Part shown: one piece after another, positions 22,967 to 34,545 of the stretch
How the letters are laid out: each line of letters begins with the position of its first letter
How positions within the stretch are numbered: the stretch's first letter is position 1
From: Mangifera indica
Taxonomy: Eukaryota; Streptophyta; Magnoliopsida; Sapindales; Anacardiaceae
Direction: 5' to 3'
Length of the DNA stretch: 64,000 nucleotides
NCBI RefSeq assembly: GCF_011075055.1
Contig: NC_058155.1
Span: 620,001-684,000 of the forward strand
The notes under the pieces: model-generated
Database searches by the model: none
Told to the model about the DNA's origin: nothing
The model's input: only the letters and a program-made list of their open reading frames with translations
Program-made: the position numbers and the translations under genes

Positions 22967-24050
22967 TGTTGGGTTTTCAGGGTACCAATAACCAACAACA
23001 TAATGAAATTTAAAAATTTTAAAACATGCAACCCCAACAACCCTAAACAGGATACCAATTTTAGACATATAATCATAAACATACAAAACACACATAGGTT
23101 GTTTTAGATTTTATACCTATGCTGGTGGCTTCTTCAAATATTTATATGACTTGATATTGAATGTTGTCTAACCCTCATAAGGCAATGCCTTGGTATCCAT
23201 GCAAAACACAAACATATAAGAAGCAATCCAAGAAGAAGGTTGCTAGGGCTTTTTTACTAGATTATTTATGTTCACAGGAAAATGAGAGAAAAACAGAAAA
23301 CTTATAGCTAGGCTTTCTGCTATGTAATGTTCTTATTATTCTTTAATTCTTACACATGTTTTAAATATATATAGGTGTCCGAGTAAAGCAAGGATTCCAT
23401 CCAAACCCGACACCCTTAACACACATGCATGACTAGCATGCAAACGTGCACAACCAATATGTTTCATAACATGCACAAGTGGCACATAAGTGTATCGCAT
23501 GATATAAGCTTTAACATTGCACATTTGGAGAAAAATTTGGTCCAGTCGTGCAATGCTTAATATATTTTACATGGTACTAGCTGGCACCATGCACACCAAA
23601 TTTGACTTGGTAAAAGCATGGTCAACCAATTCTTTCTTTCTTTAAACACCAAAATTATCATCAAATAATCTCAATCTCAAAATTTGAATCAGCTCTTATA
23701 TACGTATGACCCAAAAGTTCTCTATCAAACTAACAGTGTCTAAATTCAAGTAGAATTCAAACACAAACCAAGATTGGCTTCTAACAAAACATCATGGCCA
23801 CTCGGACGATAACATGTTAGTTGACATCTTTTATACTTTTACAGCATCAAAATTACATGCAATTCAATTTTTTCATCAACCAATATCTCTTGAGGCTAAG
23901 ACACAAAAATGTGTCCATCTTAATCATTCTTCATTATGAATTGATACACATCAATGACTAACATGGATTAGGTCATAACCTTATCCCACTATGGCTGCAG
24001 GTATAAGCAATCATGGATGTCATTCAGTATTCTCATGTGAGATATCTTCC
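22967..24050 (-). repeat. Truncated family C LTR (3' portion)
   Basis: On the plus strand it begins TGTTGGGTTTTCAGGG, the inverted C LTR terminus, and is colinear with 35403-36485 until GAGATATCTTCC, where it switches to family E LTR sequence (TGGCTAGAGTATAAT). About 640 bp of its 5' part are missing. The minus-strand primer site TGGTATCAGAGATATC lies at 22965-22950, so it was a 5' LTR. A TATA-like TATATATATTTAAAA (antisense) lies near 23370. Confidence 0.8.
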
Positions 24051-24757
24051 TGGCTAGAGTATAATAGATGTCATTTCATATAAGAAACCATATTGGTCAT
24101 GTAATTTTTGTATAAGAAGACAAATGATGATCAAGATAGGATCTGTTGACTTAAAAGGTATTGGGTTTTAAATATCTATTAATTTGATCTGTATCCAAGT
24201 TCTAAAGTGAATATCGATAAATATTAAAAATTAAAATCTCTGGCTAGAGTATAATGTAATTCATACAAAGAATGTTCGTAATGACATGTTTTAAATATTT
24301 AAATTGATGATTCGTAAAAAATCTAAATTAGGGCTTTGACAATCCATGAGTCTAAAATCGATCTAGATTGGACAATGGAAAGATATTACCTATACGAAAC
24401 ATATGATTAGAGATATTAGGTTCAATGGAGTATTTCTTCACTATGATTTAGGGGCTATAACACATTGTTAGATATTTACCATAGTCGTTGAGTTTTCGGA
24501 TTCACTTTCAGATCATCCAAAAAAAGATTCACAACTACGCCACGATGAACCTAAAGGGTCACACTAATAAACCAAGCTTTCATAAGGAAGAATTAATTAT
24601 CCCAAGATGGCTAACACCTTTCAAAGAATAATGAAAATCATATAAAATATTATATAGGTGACAAAAAAAGCATTTTAAAAGTTATGATGTTAATGAGATG
24701 AAATTAACGTGGCTAAGGTATATATTTGATATACATGAATGACAAGGCTTCAAATTA
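24051..24757 (+). repeat. Family E LTR fragment
   Basis: Colinear with E2 LTR positions ~16200-16900 (AAGACAAATGATGATCAAG, CCAAGATGGCTAACACC). Its first 16 bases (TGGCTAGAGTATAATA) belong further along the LTR, so the left join is rearranged. The end of the LTR and the primer site are deleted: sequence jumps at ~24757 to a point equal to 17307 in the E2 leader. Confidence 0.75.
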
Positions 24758-25137
24758 TGAATTTGTTGATATCATATATATGCATGCATGTTCTAATTTT
24801 GCCTTGAAATCAAGATTTCCAAGCATGTTCTCCCCTTGAATGTCTTGGCTAGATTGTTTTGGCTCAGTTTTTATTTTTCCCTTCATGTTCTAGTGATTTT
24901 AAGATGAAGAACATGTAATGAATGGCATGTACATGATGAAGTGTTCATGGGATACATTTATGTGTGCTTGATTTAGACATGCATGTGCTTTTTGGCTTGA
25001 GAATTGAAATTGAAATTTTGGAATTTTTATTGACGTATGTTAGTTGGATGTATATGATGATATACATTGAAAATTTTATGTTCATTTTGTGTATTGTACA
25101 TAAAATGCATGAATTAAGGACATACGTGTATGGTATA
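24758..25137 (+). other. Family E leader fragment, left flank of the A insertion
   Basis: Matches E2 17307-17668 (GTTGATATCATATATATGCA through GGTATGGTATA). It is interrupted at 25137 by the family A element; the continuation (TGCATAGGAAAGTTTG) resumes at 34552. GGTATA at 25132-25137 and 34546-34551 forms the target-site duplication. Confidence 0.8.
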
Positions 25138-26759
25138 TGTAGGATTTTGGCAAGAAAATTAAAATTTTTAGATCATGTTCACATCATATATAACAATAGT
25201 AATATAAAATTTACATGTTGTTTTAAGAAATAAAGCATAGAAACATGTAAACTACCTTGTACCTTGTAATTTGATTTGAAGTTAGAAAGCTTGAATCACT
25301 AAAATAAGTGATCTCTTGACTTGCACCCTTCAAGGAAGAAAAATGGAAGCCTTTCCTGGCAAAAGGAAGAAGAAGAAGAAAAATTTCTTTATTTTCTTCT
25401 TTTTTCTCCCATTTATTAAACTTAAACTTGATATTTATCAAGTTAAATCATGTGTCTATTTCCCATTAGTTGATAATTAAGAGTAAATTATAATTTGACA
25501 CATGTTGAATAATTTATGCCCAAAATTATTCATTCAACTTTCTAAACAATTTAAAAAGTGCAAAATGACAATTTTGCCCCCTTTTTGAATCTTATTCGAA
25601 AAGCACCATTTTTATCCGTGGAAAGTGCTAGCCAACCATGGATAAATATTTTCAACTTCATAACACTATTTTCTTCCTTGAAATATGGGTGTGATCTTCA
25701 AGATTCATAGTGATGTAGCTGTGGGCCCCATATCAGATGATACGTTTTATTATATCACTATATAACCTAAAACTATCGTTAATCGATATACTTCATTTTT
25801 CGTTACAAAACGAAGCTCCCACTGATCATGTGGTGTCATCTAGCAATGTCCCATGACCTCTACATCACAATGAAGTACAAGCTTCATATAATACCAAGTG
25901 AACCTTTCTTACTCACACTTACCATGTAGTCCAATCCTTTCGTCGTTACATCCCGATTGAACTTAGATTCATGGAATGTCAAAATCCAATATTTAATCTT
26001 TTTGAATATCAAGTCATACCTCAAAACGTGTCATATCGAAACTCTTTTCATGTGGACTTTTATCTATACTGGCCAGTATCTTAGATTTTCATGTTTCTCG
26101 ATATTTGTATGGGAACTCGGAGCAGTCGAGCTGAAGGATCCTTGTATAATCATCACTTGTCCTCTCACTCAAGTAACATATAATCAAAGCGGCTTCTAAA
26201 TGAGACATGATTAGTCTCGTGATACACACTATATAAACCATACATTTCGAAACAAAACACAACCGTGATATCTCAAGTCAAAAGATCTATACACTAGTAT
26301 ATTTATGATGTATCATTGATTAGATATTAATGCCCATGTGATCATCGCTCAGTGGTTACTTTCAATAAATAATATAATATAATATAATAACCTTTGATCA
26401 GTTCTCTAACCATCAAATGGTTCTATTGTTGACCTATGTGTATATCCACCATGTCTAATATCATCCACTGATATACTGTGGTGATATAGCACACACCCAC
26501 TATGTAATACTATTGCCCAAACAGATTGCCTATGCAGGGAATGATTTGATGATGTTTATTAAAACTCATCGGGACCTTTCATATGTCATATTCATGTAGC
26601 TAATATGGATGTAATATACAACTATAACATAGATATAAAAATGACACAGAAAACATATGAAGTATGACGGAACCCCTTTTTTTTTATTAATAATGTATAT
26701 GCAAGATATACAACCCTTGAAACCAACAAAGCGATTGGTTTTTAGGGTATATTCTAACA
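25138..26759 (-). repeat. 3' LTR of family A, copy 1 (1622 bp)
   Basis: On the minus strand it opens TGTTAGAATATACCC and closes GCCAAAATCCTACA. It pairs with the inverted LTR at 31902-33530; about 20 mismatches are visible in the first ~230 bp, with fewer elsewhere, so the insertion is not recent. It contains the palindrome ACTTGATAAATATCAAGT and a CTTCTTCTTC tract in the transcribed end. Confidence 0.9.
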
Positions 26760-26780
26760 ATAACTCCCACTTGCACTAAA
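26760..26780 (-). other. Polypurine tract of family A, copy 1
   Basis: The minus strand reads TTTAGTGCAAGTGGGAGTTA immediately before TGTTAG of the LTR. It primes plus-strand synthesis. Confidence 0.8.
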
Positions 26781-26814
26781 ACCAATCGCTGTAGTACCTA
26801 ATGCCCATCCTCTC

Positions 26815-27292
26815 TAGATGTTAGTCTAACAGTCTTTGTGTCAATGCTTTAGTTAGTGGGTCTACAAGATTGTCTGTCGAAACAATCTTCTGAATAATAA
26901 TATCTCTAGCTCTAACGAATTCTCTCAAGATGTGATATTTTTGCTGAACATACCTTGACCTTTGATGCGCTCTTGGTTCCTTTGTTTGTGCAATGACACT
27001 AGTATTGTCACAGAATATAATTATTGGTTGACTCATTGAGGAACCATGCCCAACTTTGTGGCGAATTTATGTATCTAAATGGCCTTTTTCGTAGCTTTTG
27101 AAATGGCAATATACTCAGCTTCTGTATAAGAGTTTGTAGTAGTCGATTGTTTGACACTTTTTCAATGACTGCTCCTTTATTACAGAAAAAAACAAATGCA
27201 AATGTAGACTTTCTATCGTCTACATCTGACTGAAAATTAGAATCTGAGTATCCTTTAAGCATTAACTCTGAACCCTTATAACCCAGTATCAA
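26815..27292 (-). pseudogene. Family A RNase H, copy 1
   Basis: C-terminal domain of copia pol. YSDSNFQSDVDDRKSTFAFV carries the first RNase H Asp; the tail reads IIIFCDNTSVIAQTKEPRAH through DNLVDPLTKAL. Copy 1 lacks one base near 27037 and one near 27166 that copy 2 keeps. These shift the frame and destroy the Glu-containing SYTEAEYIA segment, which copy 2 still encodes in frame apart from one stop. Confidence 0.88.
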
Positions 27293-27299
27293 CTCTTTG

Positions 27300-28310
27300 G
27301 TACTCCTTAAATATTTCAGGATAGCTTTTACCGTTGTCCAGTGTCTTTCTTTAGGATTTGACTAATATTTGCTTACTGTACTAACTGCAAAAGCAATGTC
27401 TAGTCGTGTACATAACATGGCATACATGAGACTACCTACTGCCGAAGCATATGGCACCTTACACATTCGCTGTCGTTCTTCATCATTCTTTAGATACATC
27501 TTTTGATAGATATGTTCCATGAGGAAATGGTAAAAGACCTCTCTTAGAGTCTTGCATGTGAAAGCGTTTCAACACTTTCTCTATGTACAACTTTTGAGAT
27601 AAACCTATTAATCCTTTCATTCTATCTCTATAGATGCAAATACTTAGAATATAGGTTGCTTCTCCTGGATCCTTCATGAAGAAAGATTTTGCTAGTCATA
27701 GTTTAACTTCAGTTATAGTGTCATTAACATTTCTAATTAATAATATGTCATCTATATAGAAGACTAGAAAAATGACAATTTTATCCCTATCTAATTTATA
27801 GACACACAACTCGTCCAGATTTTTTATGAAACCAAATACTTGGATCATTTCATCAAATTGGATATTTCAGCTTCTTAAAGCTTGTTTCAATCCATATATA
27901 AATCGATATGGTTTGCACACTTTATGCCTCTCGGTAGTGGATACAAAACCGATTGGCTACTCCATATAGATATTTTCCTTAATGTACCCATTGAAAAAAG
28001 TAGTTTTAACATCCATTTGCCATATCTCATAATCATAGTATGTTGTGATGGCTAATCGGATTCTGATGGATTTAAGCATTGTGACTAGTGAAAAAGTCTC
28101 CTCATAATCTAATCCTCATTTTTTAGTATAACCTTTAGCTACCAATCGAGCTTTATAAGTTTTAACTTTTCTATCCTTGCCAATTTTCCTTTTAAAGATC
28201 TATTTACATATGATCGAAACTATTCAATCAGGTGGATCAACGAGTATCCATACTTGATTGACATTCATAGATTCAATTTCTGAATTCATTGCCTCTAGTT
28301 ATCTACTGGA
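27300..28310 (-). pseudogene. Family A reverse transcriptase, copy 1
   Basis: Copia RT from LEAMNSEIESMNVNQVWILV (28310) through KTYKARLVAKGYTKK, WQMDVKTTFFNGYIKENIYM and the catalytic FYIDDILL (about 27735-27760) to LYIEKVLKRFHMQDSKRGLL (27483-27677). The YIDD box is intact, but at least seven stops interrupt the frame, several at Trp/Gln positions as expected from C-to-T decay of methylated DNA. Confidence 0.9.
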
Positions 28311-28394
28311 GTCAATATCCAATATTGTCTCTTGGTAAGTTTTTCGATCCTCTAGATGCTCAGTTTTTTTCATTAGAAGCGATTCAAAATTCTC

Positions 28395-29374
28395 TTATGT
28401 TAAAAATCCATATCTCTCAAGAGGTTGAGACACTCTAGCAGACTTTCTTACTTGATCCGTTGTAATTGGTACAAGTGATTGTATACTAGAAGGATTTACC
28501 TGAATAGGCTCAGTTATTGGCTTTCCAGACTCTTCTTTGAGCACAATTTTCCTTGTTGCACCACCTTCCTCTAAGAACTCTTTCTTGAGAAAACGTGCAT
28601 TTCTACTGACCATAATCCTTTGATTAGAGTGAAAGTAGAAATAATATCCTAAACTTTCTTTTGGATACCCGATGAATCGACCATTTTCTACTTGGGACTC
28701 TAATTTATCAGTTCTAACCACTTTGACAAATGTTAGACATCCCCAGATTTTTAGGTAGTTTACACTTAGAAGTCTGTCATACTATAATTCGTATAGTGTC
28801 TTTCGAATGGACTTTAATGATGTTTTATTCAGCACATGTAGTGCTAGTTGAAGAGCATATCCCTATAAATAAACTGGCAAGTCAGTAAAACTCATCATAG
28901 ATCGTATCATATCTAACAAAGTACGATTTTTCTATTCAGACACACCATTATGTTCTGGTGTGAATGGTAGAGTCAACTGAGATAGTATTCCTTTGCCTCT
29001 TAAGAACTCTTGGAATTTTATACTCAAGTATTGACCTCCACGATCTAAACGCAAAGCTTTAATATTCTTTCTAGTATGGTTTTCTACTTCCTTTTAGAAC
29101 TCTCTAAACTTTTTAAAAGCTTCAGATTTATATTTCATCAAATACAAATACTCGTATCGAGAATAATCATCGGTAAAGATAATGAAGTATGAAAAACCTC
29201 TTTGGGTTATTCATTAAAGGGGCTACACACATTAGTGTGTATCAATTCTAATATATTTTTGGCTCACTCCCCTTTATTCTTAAATAGAAGCTTGATCATT
29301 TTTCCTCGAAGACAAAATTCACAAGTAGGATAGGGTTCTAAACCCAATGAACTTAAAAGTCCATTTTCTCCTAA
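28395..29374 (-). pseudogene. Family A integrase, copy 1
   Basis: Zinc segment (PTCEFCLRGKMIKL) near 29325, then core. The first catalytic Asp is lost (HTNVCSPFNE near 29235); LRLDRGGQYLSIKF keeps the second Asp; HNGVSE*KNRTLLDM keeps the Glu beside a stop. The C-terminal part is open at 28395-28721 (GRFIGYPKESLGYYFYFHSN). Dead as an enzyme. Confidence 0.88.
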
Positions 29375-29890
29375 TTATCGAATCTGATCCTTTCCAATAT
29401 GACCAAATCTGTGATGCCATAGAACTATTGGATTTATGTGTTCTCTTGTTCTTTTAGACGATATGGAAGACATGGCGTTATGTAAATCAAGTTCTACCAT
29501 ATACAAACCATTTGTATTGATAACATTTCCTATTAATCTATTTCCAAAATAAATTAGACATTCATTTCCATTAAATGTAAACTGATAACTATTTTTACAC
29601 AAAACTGGAATGGAGATGATATTCCTAGTGGCATTAGCAAAATACAAAGTTATTACTTGCCTAGTAGGCAACTGTTCACTACATACACCTATAGCTTTTA
29701 CGGAAACTCGTGTCCCATCAGCCAGTCTCAGTGTGATCTTATCATGTCTTAAGGTAGAACTATTCTACAAATACTGTAAGCAAGCACAAACATGTGAAGT
29801 TGCAGCAGAATCTAATATCCAAGAATCAATGTTTGAATTAACATTTAATTCAAAATCAATTACATAACAATGATATGTACCTGTTTTGCT
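29375..29890 (-). pseudogene. Family A protease and gag-pre-integrase domain, copy 1
   Basis: Protease active site WILDSAATSHVC at about 29800-29830 (DSA rather than DSG). An open 98-codon stretch (29375-29671) follows, with ATRNIISIPVLCKNSYQF and the histidine motif VLWHHRFGHIGKDQIR typical of the copia pre-integrase domain. A stop precedes it near 29770. Confidence 0.88.
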
Positions 29891-30776
29891 TTTTCTCAGA
29901 TCATCAAGGTATAAAGGGCAGTTCCTCTTCCAATAACCCTCTTGGTTGCAATAAAAGCAATTGTTCTTCTCTTGCTTCTTTTCTTTCTATGGAACAGATG
30001 GTCGTGGAGGTTGAGAACAAGATAGCCCGATGCTAGAAGGCTTGGTAGTGGTTTTCTTAAAACTTTTTCTTTGTACTTTTGGTCCACCAGATCCCATCTG
30101 TGAACCTCTCCTCTAAGGCTTTTGTGTTTGCCTCTTGTGGCAAAGGTAGCTAGCAACTTAGCTAGTGTTTTCCTTTTCTTCTCATTATTGTAAAATTCTT
30201 GGATATCATTGAGAAGCTCAGGAAGAGTGCGCTCAATCTTATTGAGATTATAATTTGTAATAAATGGCTTAAAAGTTGGAGAGAGTGAATGGAGAATCAA
30301 ATTCACCCAAACATTATGCGACAAATCTGTACCCATAATTTGTAACTTCCCAGTCTTATTAATCATTTTAATAACATGATCATCTAGGGAAACGCCGTCC
30401 TTAAGTCGCATGTTGAATAGTGAATCATCAAATTATATTCGTTCACTTGAGCATTTTCACTATATAATTCTCTTAAAGTAGTGATAATTTCATACGCACT
30501 CTGCACATTCTCAAACCGAGTTTGAAGTTTAAAGTTCATTGATGCCAACATATAACTATGAACTCGTAAGTCAGCATCCACCCATTCAGCATAAGCCCTT
30601 TACTCTTCTTCAGGGGCGTTAAGGTCCACTGCTGCTAGTAAAGGTGTCTCTAAGACATAAGCTAACTTTTCAAGATTGAGAACAATTGTCAGATTTCTCA
30701 GTCAATCTTTAAAATTGGGACAAATAAGCACATGAGAATCCATCAATTTCAGGAGTATATTGTTTGTCGTTGACAT
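29891..30776 (-). pseudogene. gag: Family A gag, copy 1
   Basis: ATG at 30776, with SHVLICPNFKD then a stop (Trp codon position) and LRNLTIVLNLEKLAYVLETP; SAYEIITTLRELYSENAQ at about 30450-30510; DGVSLDDHVIKMINKTGKLQ and NKIERTLPELLNDIQEFYNN at 30180-30400. A frameshift near 30415 splits the frame. The zinc knuckle (about 29920-29962) reads CFYCNQEGYWKRNC with Tyr for the zinc-binding His. Confidence 0.9.
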
Positions 30777-31901
30777 TTTGAGATTTTATATCACAAGAGA
30801 GAGTGTTGCAAGAAATAAAAAATTCATTAGTAATTACCGATAAACCTAATCTTATTAACTTTCACTATTTTATTCAAATCTTATACTTCCTCGACTGAAG
30901 ATTCAAAAAGTTCATTGGATCACTTTCTGGTAGGGAATCAAGTTCTTATCAAACTTGACAAACCGCATATAATAGATGTAAGTCCGTCAAACTCAATAAG
31001 TAGGAATCGATTTCCTTTTACATTCCAAATGCAAGCTATGATTCATGTGAGCCTCTAGCTTTGAGCACTACACACAATAGATCTAAACACTCTAAACTAG
31101 TCAAATTCAACCCATCGTGCTTTTCAGATATAATACCCCATCACTCCCAAACATAATAGAATCTAGGGAATGACAAAAATAGTACTCTAGACACCAATCG
31201 ATTAATTTTACGCCATATGGCATAGTATCTGTCACATAATAGAAATCTAGGATTTCCAACCTTATGACGTAACCCTAATCGACCCACAATGGAAGACTTG
31301 AATTTGATATTGAAAATTTGGGGAAGATTTTATTATTATTAATTAGGTTTAGTTTATATCTGGAGTAATCTAGTATGTATCTTTGGATACGTATTTGTTA
31401 CCCAAGACATGATACTAAACCATATTCTAACAATTTGTGCCATTGAAAACTTTTCTAATGTCCTAAATGGTATTGTATGAATATTTCATGTCTACAAGTT
31501 TTTGTTCTCTAAAGCACAAAACTATGTATTATATGCCATAAATAAATTACAAGATAATATAAAACATAAAACTTAGGCATGCTATTGAACACATATCAAC
31601 TATATTATTCAATAATCAAAAGAAATCATATTTTCATACAACTTAACATATCACATATCTAAAATGTACATTAGGTTGATCTTGCATATAAGAGATCCAA
31701 TATCTTATAACTTAATCCTAGGCTAGCAAACTTGAGTTCTTATTTTTGTATCTAAGACAACAAACATATTCAATATGTTAAGTCCATTTCAATCTAGCAT
31801 ACATAATGTTAAGCATTTAGATGCATGATGTTTAGCATGTCATAATGTCTCATATATAACATACACATGTCACACATTAATGCTATCACATATACCTATC
31901 T
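30777..31901 (-). other. gag-proximal leader half of family A, copy 1
   Basis: About 1.1 kb between the gag start and the inverted LTR. It holds the hairpin array and then AT-rich DNA with repeated ATGTTTAGCAT / AACATATTCAA-like strings. It contains CATATACC at 31889-31896, an inverted copy of GGTATATG at the target site, which is the likely inversion point. Confidence 0.7.
30945..31281 (-). other. Four-hairpin leader array of family A, copy 1
   Basis: Motif copies near 30965, 31071, 31150 and 31233 (CATATAATAGAT, CACACAATAGAT, ACATAATAGAAT, CACATAATAGAA on the plus strand). Stems: 30945-30959 with 30986-31000; 31055-31066 with 31089-31100; 31141-31148 with 31166-31173; 31199-31220 with 31260-31281. 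Loops are 26, 22, 17 and 39 nt. The gag-distal hairpin again has the large loop. Stem sequences differ from family E but still pair. Confidence 0.78.
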
Positions 31902-33530
31902 TGTTAGAATATGTTTTAAAAACCAATCGCTTTGTTGGTTTCAAGGGTTGTATATCTTGCATATACATTATTAATTAAAAAAAAAAGTTATGTCATATTT
32001 CACATGTTTTCTGCATCACTTTTATATTTATGTTGTAGTTGTATATTACATCCATATTAACTACATGCATATAACATGTGAAAGGTCCTGATGAGTTTTA
32101 ATAAACGTCATCAAATCATTCCCTGCATAGGCAATCTGTTTGGGCAATAGTATTGCATACTGGGTGTGTGTTATATCACTACAGTATATCAGTGGATGAT
32201 ATTAGACATGGTGGATATACACATAGGTAAACAATAGAACCGTTTGATGATTAGAGAACTGATCAAAGGTTATTATATTATATTGTTTATCCAACGTGAC
32301 CGCTGAATGATGATCACATGGGCATTAATATGTAGTCATTGATACATCATAAATCATAATAATGTATAGATCCTTTGACTTGAGATATCACGATTGTGCT
32401 TCGTTCCGGAACGTATGGTTCATATAGTGTATATCACGAGGCTAATCATGTCTCGTTTAGAAGCCGCTTTGATCATACATTGCTTGAGTGAGAGGACAAG
32501 TGATGATCATATAGGGATCCGTCAGCTTGACTGCTCTTGAGTTCCTATACAAATATCGAGAAACATGAAAATCTAAGACACTAGCCAGTATAGATAAAAG
32601 TCCACATAAAAAGAGTTTCGATGTGGCACGTTTTGAGGTATGACTCAATATTCGAAAAGATTAAATATTGGATTTTGATATTCCATGAATTCAAGTTTAA
32701 TTGAGATGTTATGATGGAGGGATTGTACTACATGGTAAGTGTGAGTAAGAAGATTCACTTAGTATTATGTGAAGCTTGCACTTCATTGTGATGTAAGGGT
32801 CATGGGACATTGCTAGATGGCACCATATGATTAGTGGGAGCTTCGTTTTGTAGCAGAAAATGAAGTACATCGGTTAACAAAAGTTTTGGGTTATACAGTG
32901 ATATAATGAAACATATCGTTTAATATGGGGTCCACGACTACGTCATTATGAACCTTGAAGGTCATACCCATATTTCAAGGAAGAAAATAGTGTTATGGAG
33001 CTGAAAATATTTATCCGTGGTTGGTTAGCATTTTCCTCGGATAAAAACAGTCTTTTTCGAATAAGATTCGAAAAGGGGGCAAAATTGTCATTTTACACTT
33101 TTTAAATTGTTAAGAAAGTTGAATGAATAATTTTGGGCACAAATTATTCAACATGTGTCAAATTATAATCTACTGTTAATTATCAACCAATGAGAAATAG
33201 ACACATGATTTAACTTGATAAATATCAAGTTTAAGTTTAATAAATGGGAGAAAAAAGAAGAAAATAGAGAGATTTTTCTTCTTCTTCTTCTTCCTTTTGC
33301 CGAGAAAGGCTTCCATTTTTCTTCCTTTTCTTCCTTGAAGGGTGCAAGTCAAGAGATCACTTATTTTAGTGATTTAAGCTTCCTAACTTCAAATCAAATT
33401 ACAAGGAACAAGGTAGTTTACATATTTCTATGCTTTATTTCTTGAAACAACATGTAAATTTTATATTACCATTGTTACATATGATGTGAACATGATCTAA
33501 AAATTTTAATTTTCTTGCCAAAATCCTACA
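31902..33530 (+). repeat. 5' LTR of family A, copy 1, inverted (1629 bp)
   Basis: Plus strand opens TGTTAGAATATGTTTTAAAAACC and closes GCCAAAATCCTACA, followed by primer site AATGGTATCAAAGC. It is the second LTR of the A element but points away from gag. Any promoter activity would run rightward into family E sequence instead of into gag. CCAATGAG and ATAAATAT near 33186-33222 are candidate core promoter parts; this is weak. Confidence 0.88.
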
Positions 33531-33532
33531 AA

Positions 33533-33544
33533 TGGTATCAAAGC
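33533..33544 (+). other. Primer-binding site of family A, copy 1, inverted with the LTR
   Basis: TGGTATCAAAGC, one mismatch from the initiator-Met tRNA complement, two bases after the LTR. Confidence 0.85.
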
Positions 33545-34545
33545 AAGAGTTTGATCCTTGAATGACAAGAGCATGCCATATTTTTAGGTGTTTGGAAGTG
33601 TTAGTGATTAAAACCTAAGATATAAGTTTTGTTATGTTTGATTGGTTCAAACCAAGTGTACATATGTTATTAGGAATGTCTTAATAGCATTTGAGAAGCT
33701 TTAAATTGTTAAAATTGTGTTGGATAACTTTTGACATAATAAAAAAAAAACCTAATTTTAGAAATTTGGGTGTTTTTGAAATTAATGGTTTAATCATGAT
33801 TTATACATGATTGTCATGATATACACATGAATTTTAATCTTGACTTTACATAAGAATGTGTTTTTAAGAAACTTAGTTTGTGTGACTTGGCGAAGGGCAT
33901 GAACAAGTTGGCATGATTTCCATGTGTTTGGTTGATGGAAATAACATTCAATGTTGATTGAATTATTATTAATTCATTAAACTAGTGTTTGACTTGGTTT
34001 GATTGAGAATTGAATTCTTGATAGCTTGGATTGGATAAATTACATTATAAGTAACCATATTCATGCTTGAATAATTATTACATGGTGAGATGGTTTATGT
34101 TTGAGTGATGAATGATTCATATATATCATGATTTGGTGAAATGCTTGACACTTGTGAATTTGGCTCACATTAGGCATGTGTTATGTATTTATTTTACAAC
34201 TTATCATTCTAAAATCTATTCATGTTTAAGTATGAATTGAAACATGTTTAGTGAGATTTTGGTGAACTTGGTATGTGTTTTGGAAACATCAAGAGTTGGG
34301 GTTTCATGGTTGGTTTCAAGAAAAATGTAATATAAAATTTTGGTTTAATTACTTTGTATACTTGTTATGGTTTGATCTTGTAGACACCAAACGTTAGATG
34401 TGTTTATGTTTTAGCAAACTTGAACAAAGAGCATAAAGTATGGTAAATTATTTGTTAAGTTTACAAAATTACAAATTTAATTTCTAAGTCTGAATGTTTG
34501 ACTATGGTGTTACAAATATTAATATAGTGCCCACAATGTCATGTT
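33545..34545 (+). other. LTR-proximal leader half of family A, copy 1, inverted
   Basis: About 1 kb of leader with no coding motif. It ends ...ATGTCATGTT against GGTATATGCAT of the E leader. Added to the 1.1 kb on the other side of the LTR it gives the ~2.1 kb expected for the leader by comparison with E2 (1.9 kb). Confidence 0.7.

Larger units (their letters stand above)
25138..34545 (-). mobile_element. Ty1/copia element of family A, copy 1, with internal inversion
   Basis: 9.4 kb inserted into a family E leader and flanked by GGTATA. gag-pol reads on the minus strand (30776 to ~26800) with a polypurine tract and a 3' LTR at 26759-25138. The right-hand LTR (31902-33530), its primer site and ~1 kb of leader lie in the opposite, plus orientation. 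Turning 31902-34545 round would give a normal element ending CTAACA at the target duplication, with a ~2.1 kb leader like that of E2. Confidence 0.85.

Noticed and set aside
29610..29867. 85-codon plus-strand frame, repeated at 42578
   Set aside because: It is antisense to the protease/pre-integrase domain of family A, which explains its base composition; the repeat comes from the tandem duplication.
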